Source: Cephalotus follicularis
Lineage: Eukaryota > Streptophyta > Magnoliopsida > Oxalidales > Cephalotaceae
Assembly: GCA_001972305.1 (NCBI GenBank)
Contig: BDDD01001498.1
Location: 113,802 to 177,801, forward strand
Length of the DNA stretch: 64,000 bases
Direction: 5' to 3'
A program made the translations under genes and the position numbers. Of the stretch, positions 22,613 to 34,019 are shown piece by piece. Each line of letters opens with the position of its first letter. Positions within the stretch are counted from its first letter, which is position 1. The notes under the pieces were generated by a model, which did no database searches, was not told where the DNA came from, and saw nothing but the letters and a program-made list of their open reading frames with translations.

Positions 22613-22987
22613 ATTGATGGAGTGGGTTTTGATATGGAGCACGCAAGGAGACTTAAAGAGAAGACTAAGTTGTTTCTCTTATTTTATGTACTGGATTACT
22701 GAACAATGACTATGTAAACTGGATTTTTGTAACTTGGGTTTATTTTGTTTCGTACTGTATTATCACGCTCCGTTTATGGGCGATCAACAACGATGTTGGG
22801 TTTTATGTAAGCTCTGTGGGTATCACGTAGTATGGGATGCGTGATACATATTTTAATTCAGCTTACTTCATGTTATTGCTTTCGCTACCAAAGGTTTTTG
22901 TTTTTACGTATTATCGCATAAGCTGAATTATGTTGTGTTGATTGCCTTACCTTTTATGTTGCTTTCTTGGAAAATGGGGGCGTGACA

Positions 22988-23838
22988 CTGACAGAGACCC
23001 TCGATTTACATCCCGATTCTGGAAGAAATTACAAGCAGCTTTTGGTACCCAACAGTATTTTAGCACTGCTTTTCATCCTCAAACCGCTGGACAATCTAAG
23101 AGGACCATTCAGACTTTCGAGGACATGCTTATAGCATGTGTGATGGATTGTGATGGCAGTTGGGATGAATACCTGCCATTAGTGTAATTCTTATCTAATA
23201 ACAACTATCATGCCAGTATTGGAATGGCACCTTTTGAAGCTCTCTACGGACGGAAATGTAGAACTTCAATCTGTTGGTTTAAAGTTGAAGAACAAAGTCT
23301 TGTGGGACCAGAATTGATACAGGAAACAACGAAAAAGGCTAAGGTTAGAGAAAGGTTATTGAAAACTCAAAGTAGGCAGAAGAGTTATGTGGATCACTGC
23401 AGAAGGGAGCTAGAATTTTTAGTGGGGGACCATGTTTTTCTTAAATTATCACCTTTTAAAGGCATTATGAGGTTCGGCAAGAAAGGGAAGTTATCCCCTT
23501 GCCTTATAGGACCCTTTGAGATCATTGAGAGAGTAGGTATGGTTGCCTACAGACTTGCCTTGCCTCCTAGTTTATCAAATGTGAATGATGTATTTCATGT
23601 CTCAATGTTAAGGAAGTATCGACCCAACCCTTCTCACATGCTTCAATGGGAACCGTTAAAGTTGGGACCAGATTTGAGCTTTATTGAGACCCCTGTTGGC
23701 ATCCTTGATCGCCAAGTTAAACAGTTAAGGAACAATAATATCCCTTTAGTGAAGGTATTGTGGCAATACCATGGAAGTGAAGAAGCCTCATGGGAGCGTG
23801 AGGATGATATGAAAATGGCATACCCTTACCTGTTTTAA
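22988..23838 (+). pseudogene. pol: Integrase C-terminal half and chromodomain of element C
   Basis: Continues with DRDPRFTSRFW and ends with the chromodomain VLWQYHGSEEASWEREDDMKMAYPYLF at 23838. The GQ-x-E catalytic Glu reads Lys (GQSKRTIQTFEDML). A single TAA at about 23187 interrupts the frame before [23 protein letters not shown]. Confidence 0.93.
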
Positions 23839-23866
23839 CCACGGAATCTCGGGACGAGATTCTTTT

Positions 23867-23879
23867 AAAGAGGGAGGAT
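23867..23879 (+). other. Polypurine tract of element C
   Basis: AAAGAGGGAGGA just before the LTR start. The preceding 'gaatctcgggacgagattc' is a small perfect inverted repeat also present before the PPT of G. Confidence 0.88.
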
Positions 23880-25829
23880 TATAATACCCAAAATTTTATT
23901 ATGAAGGAATGGTATTTTGAGCCTGGAAATGGTCCCATGGTATTGGTGCGAGTATAGTTTAAAAGAAATAAAAATGGGATACTGGGCCGACCATCACAAT
24001 TATCAGCCCAACAACTGGAAACGACAGCAATGTCTATGGAATTCTAGAGCTTTCCATTTCGGCTATAAAATAGAAAGTGGTGAGTGTGGCGATGACTATT
24101 GTATCATTTGAGGAAGAAGACAAGAAAGTGTCATTGTCTAGAGAGTTCTTGTCTCTCCTTCTCAGTCTCGATTTAAATCCCCCCACTTTCAACCATGAGA
24201 GAGACATAGAGAAAGGAACCCGAGGAAGCGAAAGGAGGAAATAGTGAAAGAAGGAGCAATTGTTTGTGTTAGCCGAGGAAAGGAAAGCGTGAATCGAGAC
24301 TCGACAGATTTGAGGTAGGTTCTACTACCTACTCAGTACCAGTAATTTATTTAAATGTTATAGATGTTATGCACTGCTCCCGTATTTAGCTAGACAATGT
24401 GAATGATATACTGCCACTGTGTTTGGGTTGTTATAGTGAAATGAACGAGTGTAATCATCCTCGAAAACTAATGGAAATTTCTAGTAGGTGATTACATACA
24501 GTGTCATAAATTGTAAGGAGTGCGTTCTACAGGGAACGATGCAGACTAGCACGTCCGAGCATGATTAGCACATGCGTCCGAGAAGGACTAGCGCGTTTGA
24601 GCATGATTAGCTCATGCGTCTGAGGAGGACTAGCGTGCTGAGCATACCGGAGCATGTGTCTGGGAATGCCAGGGCATGTGCTTGAGCATACCTGAGCATG
24701 CGTCTGAGCATGCCAGAACATGGGTTCGAGCTTGTCTAACTCACGCTTGCCGAGCTGACCTTTCCATAGGATCAAAGGATGAACTAGTTAATGTACTGAA
24801 AGGTAGACTAAGTGTAAAGGTAAACTAAACGTAATGGCAGACAAAATGTAAAGTAGACAGACCTCTTAGAAGGGAAATAGAATGTTGATGTTAGACTAAT
24901 TAATATATAATGTACTAGGTCACCACTGAGATGAACTAGTAAAGCTATTACTCGAGATTAACGAGGAGGGTCATTGAGGTAGATAGGTCACGGGGATCAC
25001 CGATTGAGATGAGCCTAAAGGATCACCAAATGATATGAGCCTAAAGGATCACCAATTGAGATGAGCCATTAATGTTAAATGAATGTTACTGTATAGTGTA
25101 TGGTTAAAGGTATACAAGTATAATGAGGTCTGAGTAAAGGTATTGTAAATGTTCTTGTTCCTCTCCTCTGACTATAACGCCTATAGCGTGTATATTTCTC
25201 TTCCTAAATCTAAGGAATCCGAGGGACCTGTCTGCCTAAAATGTAATGTTTGCTCCATCTCGATTTCTTTTCCTACAACGTGTGGAGTGCGTATTCCGCT
25301 CCTCCTTAAGTAAAGGAGACTGAGGAGGGATTCTAAGGACTGTTAATGACCTTTGGTATGATATGGATGCCTGTATTATATGGTTGAGCTTTTACTTGCA
25401 TCTGTCATGACATACATGCTTATACTTGTTGTGCTTGCACTTCACACATGCATAAGTAGTAGTAGTTCCTACACAACCAATGGTTGTTGACCCATTCTCG
25501 GTAATGGGTCAGATGTAGGTGGAGTTTCTCAACAAGCGGAGGATTAAATTTGCTGAGCAAGTCTTCTCCTCCAATGCAGTCAGAAGACCCAAGATTATAA
25601 TGAAATTATATATTGTTTATGACCTGCCGGTTTGTGGGAGAGCCTGATGTGAACAATATTGTATATATTGGGTTTTATCCACATAAGTTATGGTTTATTT
25701 GGATTTTTCGATTGCATCATTATATGTTAAAATGCTTTATTTATACCAATGAATGATTGATGGACTTGAATGGTACGGTTCGTAGCACTCAAGCCTTGGG
25801 GGTTAGTCCTTGGGGTTTGGGGCGTTACA
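23880..25829 (+). repeat. 3' LTR of element C (1950 bp)
   Basis: Begins TATAATACCC (TG decayed to TA) and ends GGGGCGTTACA. Contains a TATA box GCTATAAAATAG (about 24063), a purine-rich leader, a donor-like GAG|GTAGGT (GT at 24315), its own array (24540-24752), and the 'gacctgccgg' and 'aatgggtcag' blocks shared with G. Confidence 0.9.
24540..24752 (+). repeat. Short repeat array, third version (LTR of C)
   Basis: About eight degenerate units of the form GYGTCTGAGCATRCC..GCAT, with lengths of 19-23 bases (19, 23, 19, 21, 22, 22, 22). It lies downstream of the donor-like site, where the other LTRs carry the GTCGAC arrays. Confidence 0.8.
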
Positions 25830-26391
25830 GATAAGAATAGAGAGGGAAAAAGAAGAGATACAAGACATAATCAGCTTAATAAGATTAGAAGGGAAGTTAT
25901 AGTGAATAAGGGCTTTATGGATAAAACTCCATTCCATTCTATCATAAGCTTTTTCCAAATCAATTTTAACCACCATGGTGCCATGTTTACCTTTTTTCTT
26001 CATCATGGAGTGGACAATAACAAAATTTTCCGTTGATTTTATTCCAGGCACAAAACTCATTTGTATAGGGTTAATGAGAACATCCAAAAGCGACCGAATG
26101 CGAACAACAATAATTTTGGTGATTAACTTTTACAAAGAATTGCACATATTAATTGGTCTGTTTTGCGTAATACAATCAGCTCCGACCTTTATAGGAATTA
26201 AACAAATGTTAGTGTAATTTAACTTAGGGCGAATGTTACCCGAAGTAAAGGCATCGGTAACTAGAGACGAAAGAAAGTCCCTAATAAGTGTCCCAACACT
26301 TGTGACAAAACAATGGATGAAACCCATCAGCCCCAGGGGCTTTGAGATGTTTTAAGGAGAACAAATCACTCTTGATCTCCAGGTAGGAAGA
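25830..26391 (-). pseudogene. LINE reverse transcriptase fragment
   Basis: Minus-strand translation gives SLKHLKAPGADGFHP, then ICLIPIKVG..., then QMSFVPGIKSTENFVIVHSMMKKKGKHGTM and VVKIDLEKAYDRMEWSFI. This is the palm region typical of plant L1-type non-LTR retrotransposons. It is frameshifted and cut on the left by element C and on the right by solo LTR F. Confidence 0.9.
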
Positions 26392-26723
26392 TGTCACACC
26401 CCGTTTTCCCCAACTTGCATTGGACAAGCATATATGGTGATATCAGAAAAAAGCATAATAATATTCCAGCATTCCAATTAACAATTCATAAAAAAAGTTA
26501 CGGAAGCATTCAGTAAGCCAGAATATAAATACAAGTCATCCGCACGCATCCCATACTACGTGCAGGCATAATCCAATAATTATCCTTAACATAAGGAAAA
26601 TACTACAATACGGGGTATGAACCGTTCATTACAAATTACAAAACAACATCATAAATAACAACATTAAGTTGACAAATAGAAGCTCTCAAAGCTTCAACAG
26701 CAATCTCCAAGTCTTCGCTTAAT

Positions 26724-26767
26724 CTGAAATTGTAGGGGTTAGCCGTTGTCCTCACTTGGCTAAGTAG
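26724..26767 (-). promoter_or_regulatory. Conserved acceptor-like box (LTR F)
   Basis: Reverse complement reads CTACTTAGCC...GGCTAACCCCTACAATTTCAG. Confidence 0.6.
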
Positions 26768-26984
26768 GAAGATAATGCATGTAAAAGAATCTATAAATGT
26801 AAATATGCATGACAGATAATTAAATGATACACATTTATATATACATATATTATTCCAATATATACGCAATCATGCCAAGTGGCCATAGACAGTACAAATG
26901 CAAGAATACCGCACAAGGGTACAATCAATCAGTACAGTGGTTGTCCGAAGACCAGTAGTGGGCATCAAGACATCGCTAACCCCT

Positions 26985-27180
26985 AGCCTACATCGAGCCA
27001 CCTAGCTATCACCCCAACTCCGCTGATGATAGGAGGTAAACAGTGCTGCCGGCGTTTAGCGGGCAGATAATAGTACACGGTCTGCGATGCAGATCAGTAT
27101 GGTGAATAAGCACTAGCCAACTCCTGGCACGTAGGCTCACCGCCGTGATCAGTGATATCTTCCCGTCACTCGCCCACGGT
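26985..27180 (-). repeat. Stem-loop cluster (LTR F)
   Basis: Several short inverted repeats in a row, read on the plus strand: CTATCA/TGATAG, CTGCC/GGCAG, TCTGC/GCAGA, AGCC/GGCT and AGTGA/TCACT. LTR I has the same series (34795-35000) with changed bases, for example AGTGAT/ATCACT. Confidence 0.65.
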
Positions 27181-27596
27181 ATGCATAGACAATCAATTCA
27201 ATCAGTGCAATTCAATAATAATATTACATATATAAATGTTATGCAATATCAAAGTGTTTTCTTTAGAAACATATAACATTTCAGTGATCGTACATCTCAT
27301 ATGAGAAAAACGATATCAGTACAGTGGTGGTTTCCAATTTGGAAACAAAACAGTAGCAGTGCCTCTAATGAGGGAAAATAGCAATTTGTATAACATTAAG
27401 ATTTTTCCCAAGAAAACCGTAAAAATCATTATTTATGTTTAAACGTTGGGTTGGTGAACTCCTCGAATATGTAATCATAACAGGAGAGATTTCATCCAAT
27501 AGCAATAATAATAGTTGCATTATATCAGACCAAGAGTAATTGCAACCATAATCAATTCAATCGATCAATTTACAAATTCTACACCTACTGGTCTAA

Positions 27597-27738
27597 AGCG
27601 TCGACAGTTACTATATAAGCGTCGAAGGTTAATGACTAGGCGTCGACATTACACAGCTTGAGCGTCGACATTCTAAGCATTACAATGCCATATTCGTATC
27701 AAAGCGTCGACTGTCACGTGTAAGCATCGACGCTTCTG
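27597..27738 (-). repeat. Palindrome array 2 (LTR F), GCGTCGAC version
   Basis: Six copies, steps 21, 21 and 22 for the first four. Confidence 0.85.
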
Positions 27739-28664
27739 GGTTTCATACGATTTCCAGGAGCAGTTTCAAAACAGGGGATACACAAATTCAATCTAAACTC
27801 AGCCCAATTCAACATGCAATCAAGTATCAACCATCATAACATATTATACATGTTATATGTTCAAAAACATGTCAAAATTCCCTACCTCAAATGCTATCCC
27901 AAAGCCAAATTGGGTTGGCCTATCTCTTTATGCCCAAGTTCTTCACCCTCCTTCCAATCCTTCAATCCCAGTAGCTTTCAGTCTATAATTTACGTTTTCA
28001 ACAGAAGATATATGCAGGAATTTAGTATGTATATACAAGCCAGTTACTATAATCGTTATCTAGTTGGATCAAAGGATTACTAGGACCTCTAATGTCACTA
28101 ATCCCATTTAAATCACTTCTCCATCTTTCAATTAACTTTTACAATCCATCTACTGATTTGCATGTTGAACAGTAGGTATATCATTGTTATCAACATGTTT
28201 TCATAACTATCTTAACCCTAGTAAGTGAGTTTCGAATTGTAACTTACCTTGAATCAAAGCTTTAACCACTTGCACTCTTCAACCATTAACATGCAATCCT
28301 CTAACAATTCCCAGCAGTTGTACAGTTAGTTCTCCTCTTCCTCAGTGTTTTTCAACACTCAATCAGCTCAAGTATCAGCTGATATAAGTGCCCAACTTCG
28401 TGTTTTTCATTCCCACAGTTGGTTTAGCTTTCAATGTCTTCTTCTCTCTCTCACATGCATGCATCGTCTTTGTTCTTTCTCTTAATTTTTGCAGGTTGTG
28501 TAGGTTGAAGGCAACATGCAAGGCCCTTAGTCTGGCATTAACAACAGCTGGCAACGCCTCCTTTGCATGGCCAACACGTCTATGGACGCATGCCCCTGCT
28601 CCCATTATGTCAGCTCTGCCATTTCATTCCAACTGACACCTATTTTATGCCATAACATGACTAA

Positions 28665-28830
28665 AGCGCCGCCGGTTACCTGTAGGCGTCGGCGCTTAAT
28701 GCGTCCTTAGGTGTCGATGCGGGGAGTTTAAAGGTCGACGGTTGGCGCGCAACCCCAGCCCTCAACGGTGCGTTTTTACACATGCCAGGTCTTAAAGCGT
28801 CGACAGTGTTACTTGGGCGTCGGCGGTTTA
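28665..28830 (-). repeat. Palindrome array 1 (LTR F)
   Basis: Degenerate copies (GCGCCGCCGG, GCGTCGGCGC, GTGTCGATGC, GCGTCGACAG), about 150-310 bases from the LTR start and upstream of the TATA-like site. Confidence 0.75.
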
Positions 28831-28978
28831 ATAACAAAATTCAATTCTTTAAGTTTCCACTTAATAATTTTTATTACAACTTCATTCATTTAGAAAGTAA
28901 TCCCACATAACATCTCAAAAGGTTTATTTTACTCATTGTTGGATACAAAATACATGAATGGAAATTGCGGTTATTACA

Positions 28979-29586
28979 GAAGACATGAGACCTAAATTCG
29001 CATAGTTAGTCATGGACAGTTGACCCACCAGAGGACAATTGTCGTGACCACTACAATGTCGAAACCTTATTTCTTCGATATGTACAGTGTGTTGATAGCA
29101 TGTCCTCAAAATTAAGGTTTAGAATGTGCCATAAAGTTATTTAGGTACATACTAGTTCTTTGGTTACAAAAAAAAAAATAGCTAAGTTTGAGTTCTAAAA
29201 CGTGTATATAAAGTGATTGAATTCCAGATTGGTTTCTCGACTACAAAAAACAAGGTAAACCTATTTGATCAGTTAGGGAACTTTGGTCAAATTCTCACTC
29301 TAAATTTCAAGTTTGGTTGATTGAATCACCAAACTATTAAAATCAATTCAAATACATCACGTTAAATTTTTCTCAACATCGTTATATTTATGCCTACGTG
29401 GTAAACATGTGTCAACATACAGAGTTTTCTAACAAGGCATACAAAATATTTAGATTCGTACGCATGGCGTGTTACCATTGGTTATTCATGTCAGATATGG
29501 GCTAGGTTAAAATTATTTACATGGCTTATGTCATGTTTGTATTTATGAGTGAGCGATAGCTTAGTCATTACACCTTTGGGGGCTAA
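28979..29586. other. Old target sequence: LINE remainder and degraded copia LTR start
   Basis: The first bases continue the LINE across the F insertion (TSD GAAGA). Beyond about 29170 I cannot assign the AT-rich sequence. The last 60 bases or so, up to GCTAA at 29582-29586, should be the left part of the copia LTR that resumes at 61947, because element G separates them. No gene is seen. Confidence 0.5.
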
Positions 29587-32059
29587 TGTAAACCCCATGT
29601 TTTTTTTATATGTACGGAATGGTATGCATTATTGTTTGTACTTATATGGTATTGTACAATATTGTATTGATGGATGGTATGGATTGTATATCATATATAC
29701 TAGTTTCCATTTCTATGTATGTTTATGGGTAGTAGAGGTTCAGTTATGGGTAGTAGAGATTCAGTAGAACCTGATCGTAGATTATATGATTTTCGCCTAA
29801 AGGGAGTCTATTTCTATATATAGGCAGCTTAGCTAATTTCATTCTCATTCCATTCAAGAAAGAGAGTGAGATAGAGAGAGAAAGTAGGCAAAATCAAGCA
29901 AACAATGTGTCTTTGGGATCGTGGCAGTGTATAGAACCTGAAGGGACAAGCAGAACGAAGATTTAATCAACATATTCTCCGTTCTCAGCAAAATTTAAGG
30001 TAGGTTCTCCATATGCTTTGATCTCCACATTGTGATTGTTTTGTATGCTGGTATGGTTATGGATAGTTGTATACATGTTAGATGGATGGTTTATGGTACC
30101 AGATATGGTTAATAACGGATTGAAATGGAGATTGGAGAGAAATTTGAGAGTTAGGGATTTTTACCCAATTTCCATTTTATCTCCATCTATGGGTTATGAG
30201 AATGAATTTAAATGGTTCAAAGTTGTTTTTGAGTTTTAAATGGTGTTTGGAGATTATAGCTTCCTTGAATCAAGTTTTAAATGATTTGAATGTGTTTTGG
30301 ATCGATTTTACAGTGTTGACAGTAACCCAGGGCGTCGACGTGTTCTTCGTACGCATCGACGTGTTCTTCAGTGCCCAAAGCGTCGACTCCTAGGTTTGAG
30401 TGTCGACGCCTTCTGTGTTTCTTCGCGTTATTATGCACAATGCGTTAACGTGAAGTATGGAAAATGGACCTAAGCAACGACGCTTTCGACTAAAGCGTCG
30501 ACGCCTTATGTGTTGTAAGCGGTTGACGCTTAGTTGCACGTGTTGACACTTAAGGCACAATGCTTTAACCATCGACGCCTAGGGCAAACTGTCGACGCTT
30601 AGACGTTAAGCATCGACGCCTAGCGCTAAGGCGTTGATGCCTAACGACCCTGTTTTATCCAAACTAAACTATTTTCAATCCCAAATGATTTTCACTTCAA
30701 ATGGATTCTATAGGAAGCTTCCCTAAGGCCTTGAAGACTGCCTAAGGCCTTGTGGCCTATGAAAATCCTCCTTTAACACATTTGATTTCCCAATCAACTT
30801 TCAAAGTAAAATTTTAAAGAAAATCAAACAAAAGGGTTTTACACAAATGGTTTTCAAGAATGGTTAGAATAGCTTAATTGGGACATCTGAACGCAGATAT
30901 CCTAATTCAATTTTCTCTCTATTGTTTTACAACTCTTATAGGGACCAAGAAAACGTTTATGGAAATATGGTCATGGAAAATGGCTTTTAAAATGGTTTTG
31001 ATGGATGGATCCTATGTGATCATTTATGGTAGCTCCCTCTCTTTTAAATGGAAATATGGTTATGGGTTACGGGCATGGTACGGATATGATTGATGGATTG
31101 TTATGGTTGAGACCGTACGAGACAACCCATCCATAATCTTCGTTTTCGTCATGAAGAATTATGGATGTAGGCCACATATTATGGTTATGGAATCCTCCCT
31201 TTTTGGGTGACTTGAGCAATCACCGCATTGTGCATGGATATGGTATGGTATGCTTACAGACATGTCTTAGCTCACAAAGATCTCTATTATGGTATGGGCT
31301 AGTACCCTCGAGACTGGAATTATGGTATGGTATGGATTATGTGGCCGGTGTTATCCTATGCTCTACACGGCTATGGCACGAAGTGTGTATAGACGGTGGG
31401 GGTACTATCTCGGGCCGGAGTAGCAGAGAAGTACTTGACGCTATGGATTGATTGTCCCCATGGATGGTTATGGATTGCTTTTATGGAGTGTCTGCAAGTC
31501 TATGGCCTTTGATGTGTTTAGGGCTAGCCAAGTATACTACCGCTTCGGGACGGTTGGTATACTGAAGCTGTCCACAATTGGCATTCATGCATATAACATG
31601 TCATGCATATATATCTATTTTATTTGTTTCATGCATAGCATATAGTGTAGCCTACACAGCCATGGGTTGCTGACCCATTCTTGTAATGGGTCAGGTTTAG
31701 GTTCAGGTACAGGTGGTACACCGCAGTGAAGCAGCTCGAGATGGATCGGACTTTCCAAGCAGACCCTAGTCAGCGGTTTAGATTTTGTTATCTACCTTAT
31801 GTATAAGAATGGATGTATAAGAGACATTTGTATTTCAGCTTTTGACCTGCCGGCTTGTGGCAGCGCTTAAGATATGTATGTTGATGTTATGGATATTATT
31901 GGGCTTGTCTTTGAATATAGATGATTATCTTCCGCATGCATATGGTATTTAAAGTTTTAATTTGTAGCACTTTTGGAGTATGATATGTATTGATTGATTA
32001 AATGGATCGAATATCACGCGTCAGACCTTGGGGATTTCCCCGTGGTTCGAGGCGTGACA
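29587..32059 (+). repeat. 5' LTR of element G (2473 bp)
   Basis: TGTAAACCCC to GGCGTGACA. TATA box CTATATATAG at 29814-29823, purine-rich leader, donor-like AAG|GTAGGT (GT at 30000), palindrome array (30312-30645), and a 'tgctgacccattc...aatgggtcag' block near 31670-31695 that could serve as branch point and acceptor. Aligns with 59569-61941. Confidence 0.95.
30312..30645 (+). repeat. Palindrome array (5' LTR of G), GCGTCGACGC version
   Basis: About fifteen copies with many CpG-decayed forms (GTTGAC, ATCGAC). Steps at the ends are 19, 21, 27 and 20, then 20, 21 and 21. Confidence 0.88.
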
Positions 32060-32062
32060 ACT

Positions 32063-32074
32063 TGGTATTAGAGC
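32063..32074 (+). other. Primer binding site of element G
   Basis: TGGTATTAGAGC, one base different from the usual TGGTATCAGAGC (C to T), 3 bases after the LTR. Confidence 0.9.
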
Positions 32075-32248
32075 CACGCTATGTTGGCTACGCCAGGATA
32101 GGATCCTTGGCTATGGGAATTAGGTGATATGGATAAGATTGTTGTTATTGGAATTGAGTGATATTGATAAGTTGTTGGCTGCTATATCTATTTTGGAATT
32201 ATGGTTATGAATTGGATAGGTGACTTTTGTCTCTTATACAAGGTAGAT

Positions 32249-33560
32249 ATGGAAGGTCGAAGGAGGGGAGCTGTAGGAAAAGCTAAGGCAGGGTCGTCAA
32301 CTAGACGTACCCGAGCTAGTAGAGATGTGGAAGAATAAGAGGAACATAATGTGAACCAAGAAACAGATTTTGACGCTCATGACCAAAGGGAACCCAGGGG
32401 TTTTATGAGAAAGATGTATAATATGATGAATCAGATGAATGAGTTTATGCAGTGGCAAGCGGCTACAGTTGAGCAAACCCCAGCTGCAAGACCGGTTAGG
32501 CGTGCAGTAGAGGCACTTGAGAAAACCTCAGTGTTAAGGCCCACTAGGCTTGCTGAAACAACAAGGAGATCAATTGATTTACCTACACCCAAGGAGGATC
32601 CTTTAGTCAGATTTTTTAGGTTGAATCCACTAGCTTTTACAGGGGATCCTGATGTTGTTTCTGTTGAGAGATGGCTGATGCAAATGGAGAAGATCTTCCA
32701 AGTCTTGAGATGTTCAGACTCTGAGAGAGTTACCTTCGCCACTTATATGATACAGGGCAAAGCAGAACATTGGTGGAACATGGTTGCTGCCTCTTGGGAG
32801 GAAAATGGGATATCAAATTTATGGGACATGTTCAGAACAGAGTTCAATGAGTAGTATTATCTAGAGGCTAAGGTTGATAAGAGGGAGGCTGAATTTCTGG
32901 CCTTAACTCAAGGCAGTAGATGGTGGCCCAGTACGAGGCCAAATTTGTTGAATTGTCAATGATAGCTCTCCATATGGTTGGTACAGAAGGAAGTAAAGCT
33001 AAGAGATTTCTTGGTGGCCTCAGATTAGATATCAGACAGAGGCTAGTACCGCTATGATTGAGATCTTTTGTGGAATTGGCTAGCAGAGCCAGAGACATTG
33101 AGATGTTAGCAGAGGAGTTGCGTAATTTACGGATTCAGTCTTATCGTAGCAGACCTGCTTCTTCAAGATGGTAGTCAGGGAGGAGTTATGGGAGCTGTAA
33201 CAAGTCCCAGAGATCCGGGAACAGCAGTCCTGGTCAGGGTGGCTAACCTCATAGTGTCATCAGCCTGCCCAATTTTTCTGGTCAGAGAGGGCAGTCCAGA
33301 GGGTCACCGCAAAGGGGTAGAGGTCATAGCTCCCGACAGAGGCGCAGAGGGCAGGATTCACAGCAGAGGATCCAGGGGATGTAGGAAGACTGCTCTAGAC
33401 TTTCCATTGGTGGAAGTCAAGCTCCCTTTGATCCGTGCGTGCACTGTTGACGCACGAACCACACATCGGATGATTGTTGGTGGAGAGCTGGTAAATGCAT
33501 GGTATGTAGAGCTTCTGATCACATAGCTAGGGAGTGCCCTCATGATAGATATGGTTGAGG
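32249..33560 (+). pseudogene. gag: gag of element G
   Basis: The frame starts at the ATG at 32249 (MEGRRRGAVGKAK). It has a TAA at 32336, a gag domain (NPLAFTGDPDVVSVERWLMQMEKIF, HWWNMVAASWEENG), TAG at 32852 and a frameshift near 32920. Two zinc knuckles can still be traced near 33425-33540, C..C....H....C and CMVCRASDHIARECP. It is the same type of double-knuckle gag as element A. Confidence 0.87.
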
Positions 33561-33639
33561 GAGTCAACTAGGGCAGATTTCAGGCCGATCTCAGGGAGGT
33601 TCTCAGCATAACCAAAGTATTGGTTATCAGCAGGACTGT

Positions 33640-34019
33640 GGTTCTAGACATCAGTATCAGGGCCATCCTAGTACTAGTTCACCTTCTGTGATAGGGAGAG
33701 ATCACAGCAAACAGCTTATGGGGTCGACACCTACCATGCATGGTAGAGTATATGGTATGGATCAGAGTGTTGCACGAGGATCTACATCCTTGATAAGAGG
33801 TACTATTTGTATCTCTCAGCATATGGCACGGACTCTTATAGATTCGGGCTCATCCCATTCATACATTGCATCACATTTTATATGTCATGTTAATGTGGAG
33901 CCTGAGCCTTTGCCTTTGGTGATGGAGGTTAGAACCCCAGTGGGGGAGTCTGTTATTTCAAAATGGATATGCAGGTCTTATGTGCTGGAGATCGACGGCC
34001 GTGTTTTCCTAGCGGATCT
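33640..34019 (+). pseudogene. Protease N-terminal half of element G
   Basis: LIDSGSSHSYIASHFI has the DSG catalytic triad. The frame breaks at VFLADL where element H inserted, and continues as IVLPMGELDVILGMDWL at 56452. Confidence 0.9.

Larger units (their letters stand above)
20457..22987 (+). repeat. Solo LTR E (2531 bp)
   Basis: TGTAACGCCCGG to GGGGGCGTGACA, flanked by CTAAC (20452-20456) and CTGAC (22988-22992), a TSD with one change; integrase coding resumes exactly. In order: palindrome array 1 (20619-20772), TATA-like GCATAAATGC (21001), purine-rich leader, donor-like AAAG|GTAGGGG (GT at 21248), array 2 (21605-21824), stem-loops (about 22205-22290) and acceptor-like box (22568-22612). 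Confidence 0.94.
15958..25829 (+). mobile_element. Element C: Ty3/gypsy chromovirus, right half, interrupted by two solo LTRs
   Basis: The sequence resumes in RT at 15958, immediately after element B. RNase H, integrase, chromodomain, PPT and 3' LTR follow in order on the plus strand. Solo LTRs D and E sit in its integrase. The 5' half (LTR, PBS, gag, protease) would lie left of B, outside this window. Its 3' LTR ends against a LINE fragment at 25830. Confidence 0.9.
26392..28978 (-). repeat. Solo LTR F (2587 bp)
   Basis: Minus-strand TGTAATAACCGC to GGGGTGTGACA with a perfect TSD GAAGA (26387-26391 and 28979-28983). On its own strand: array 1 (28830-28665), TATA-like CTTATATCAG (28388-28379), donor-like GAG|GTAGGG (GT at 27885-27884), array 2 (27738-27597), a stem-loop cluster (about 27180-26985) and acceptor-like box (26767-26724). 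Same layout as E, I and J, but with the GCGTCGAC version of the palindrome. Confidence 0.95.

Noticed and set aside
28388-28636. 82-codon plus-strand frame in LTR F with a hydrophobic start
   Set aside because: Lies inside a solo LTR with clean TSDs and has no family resemblance.
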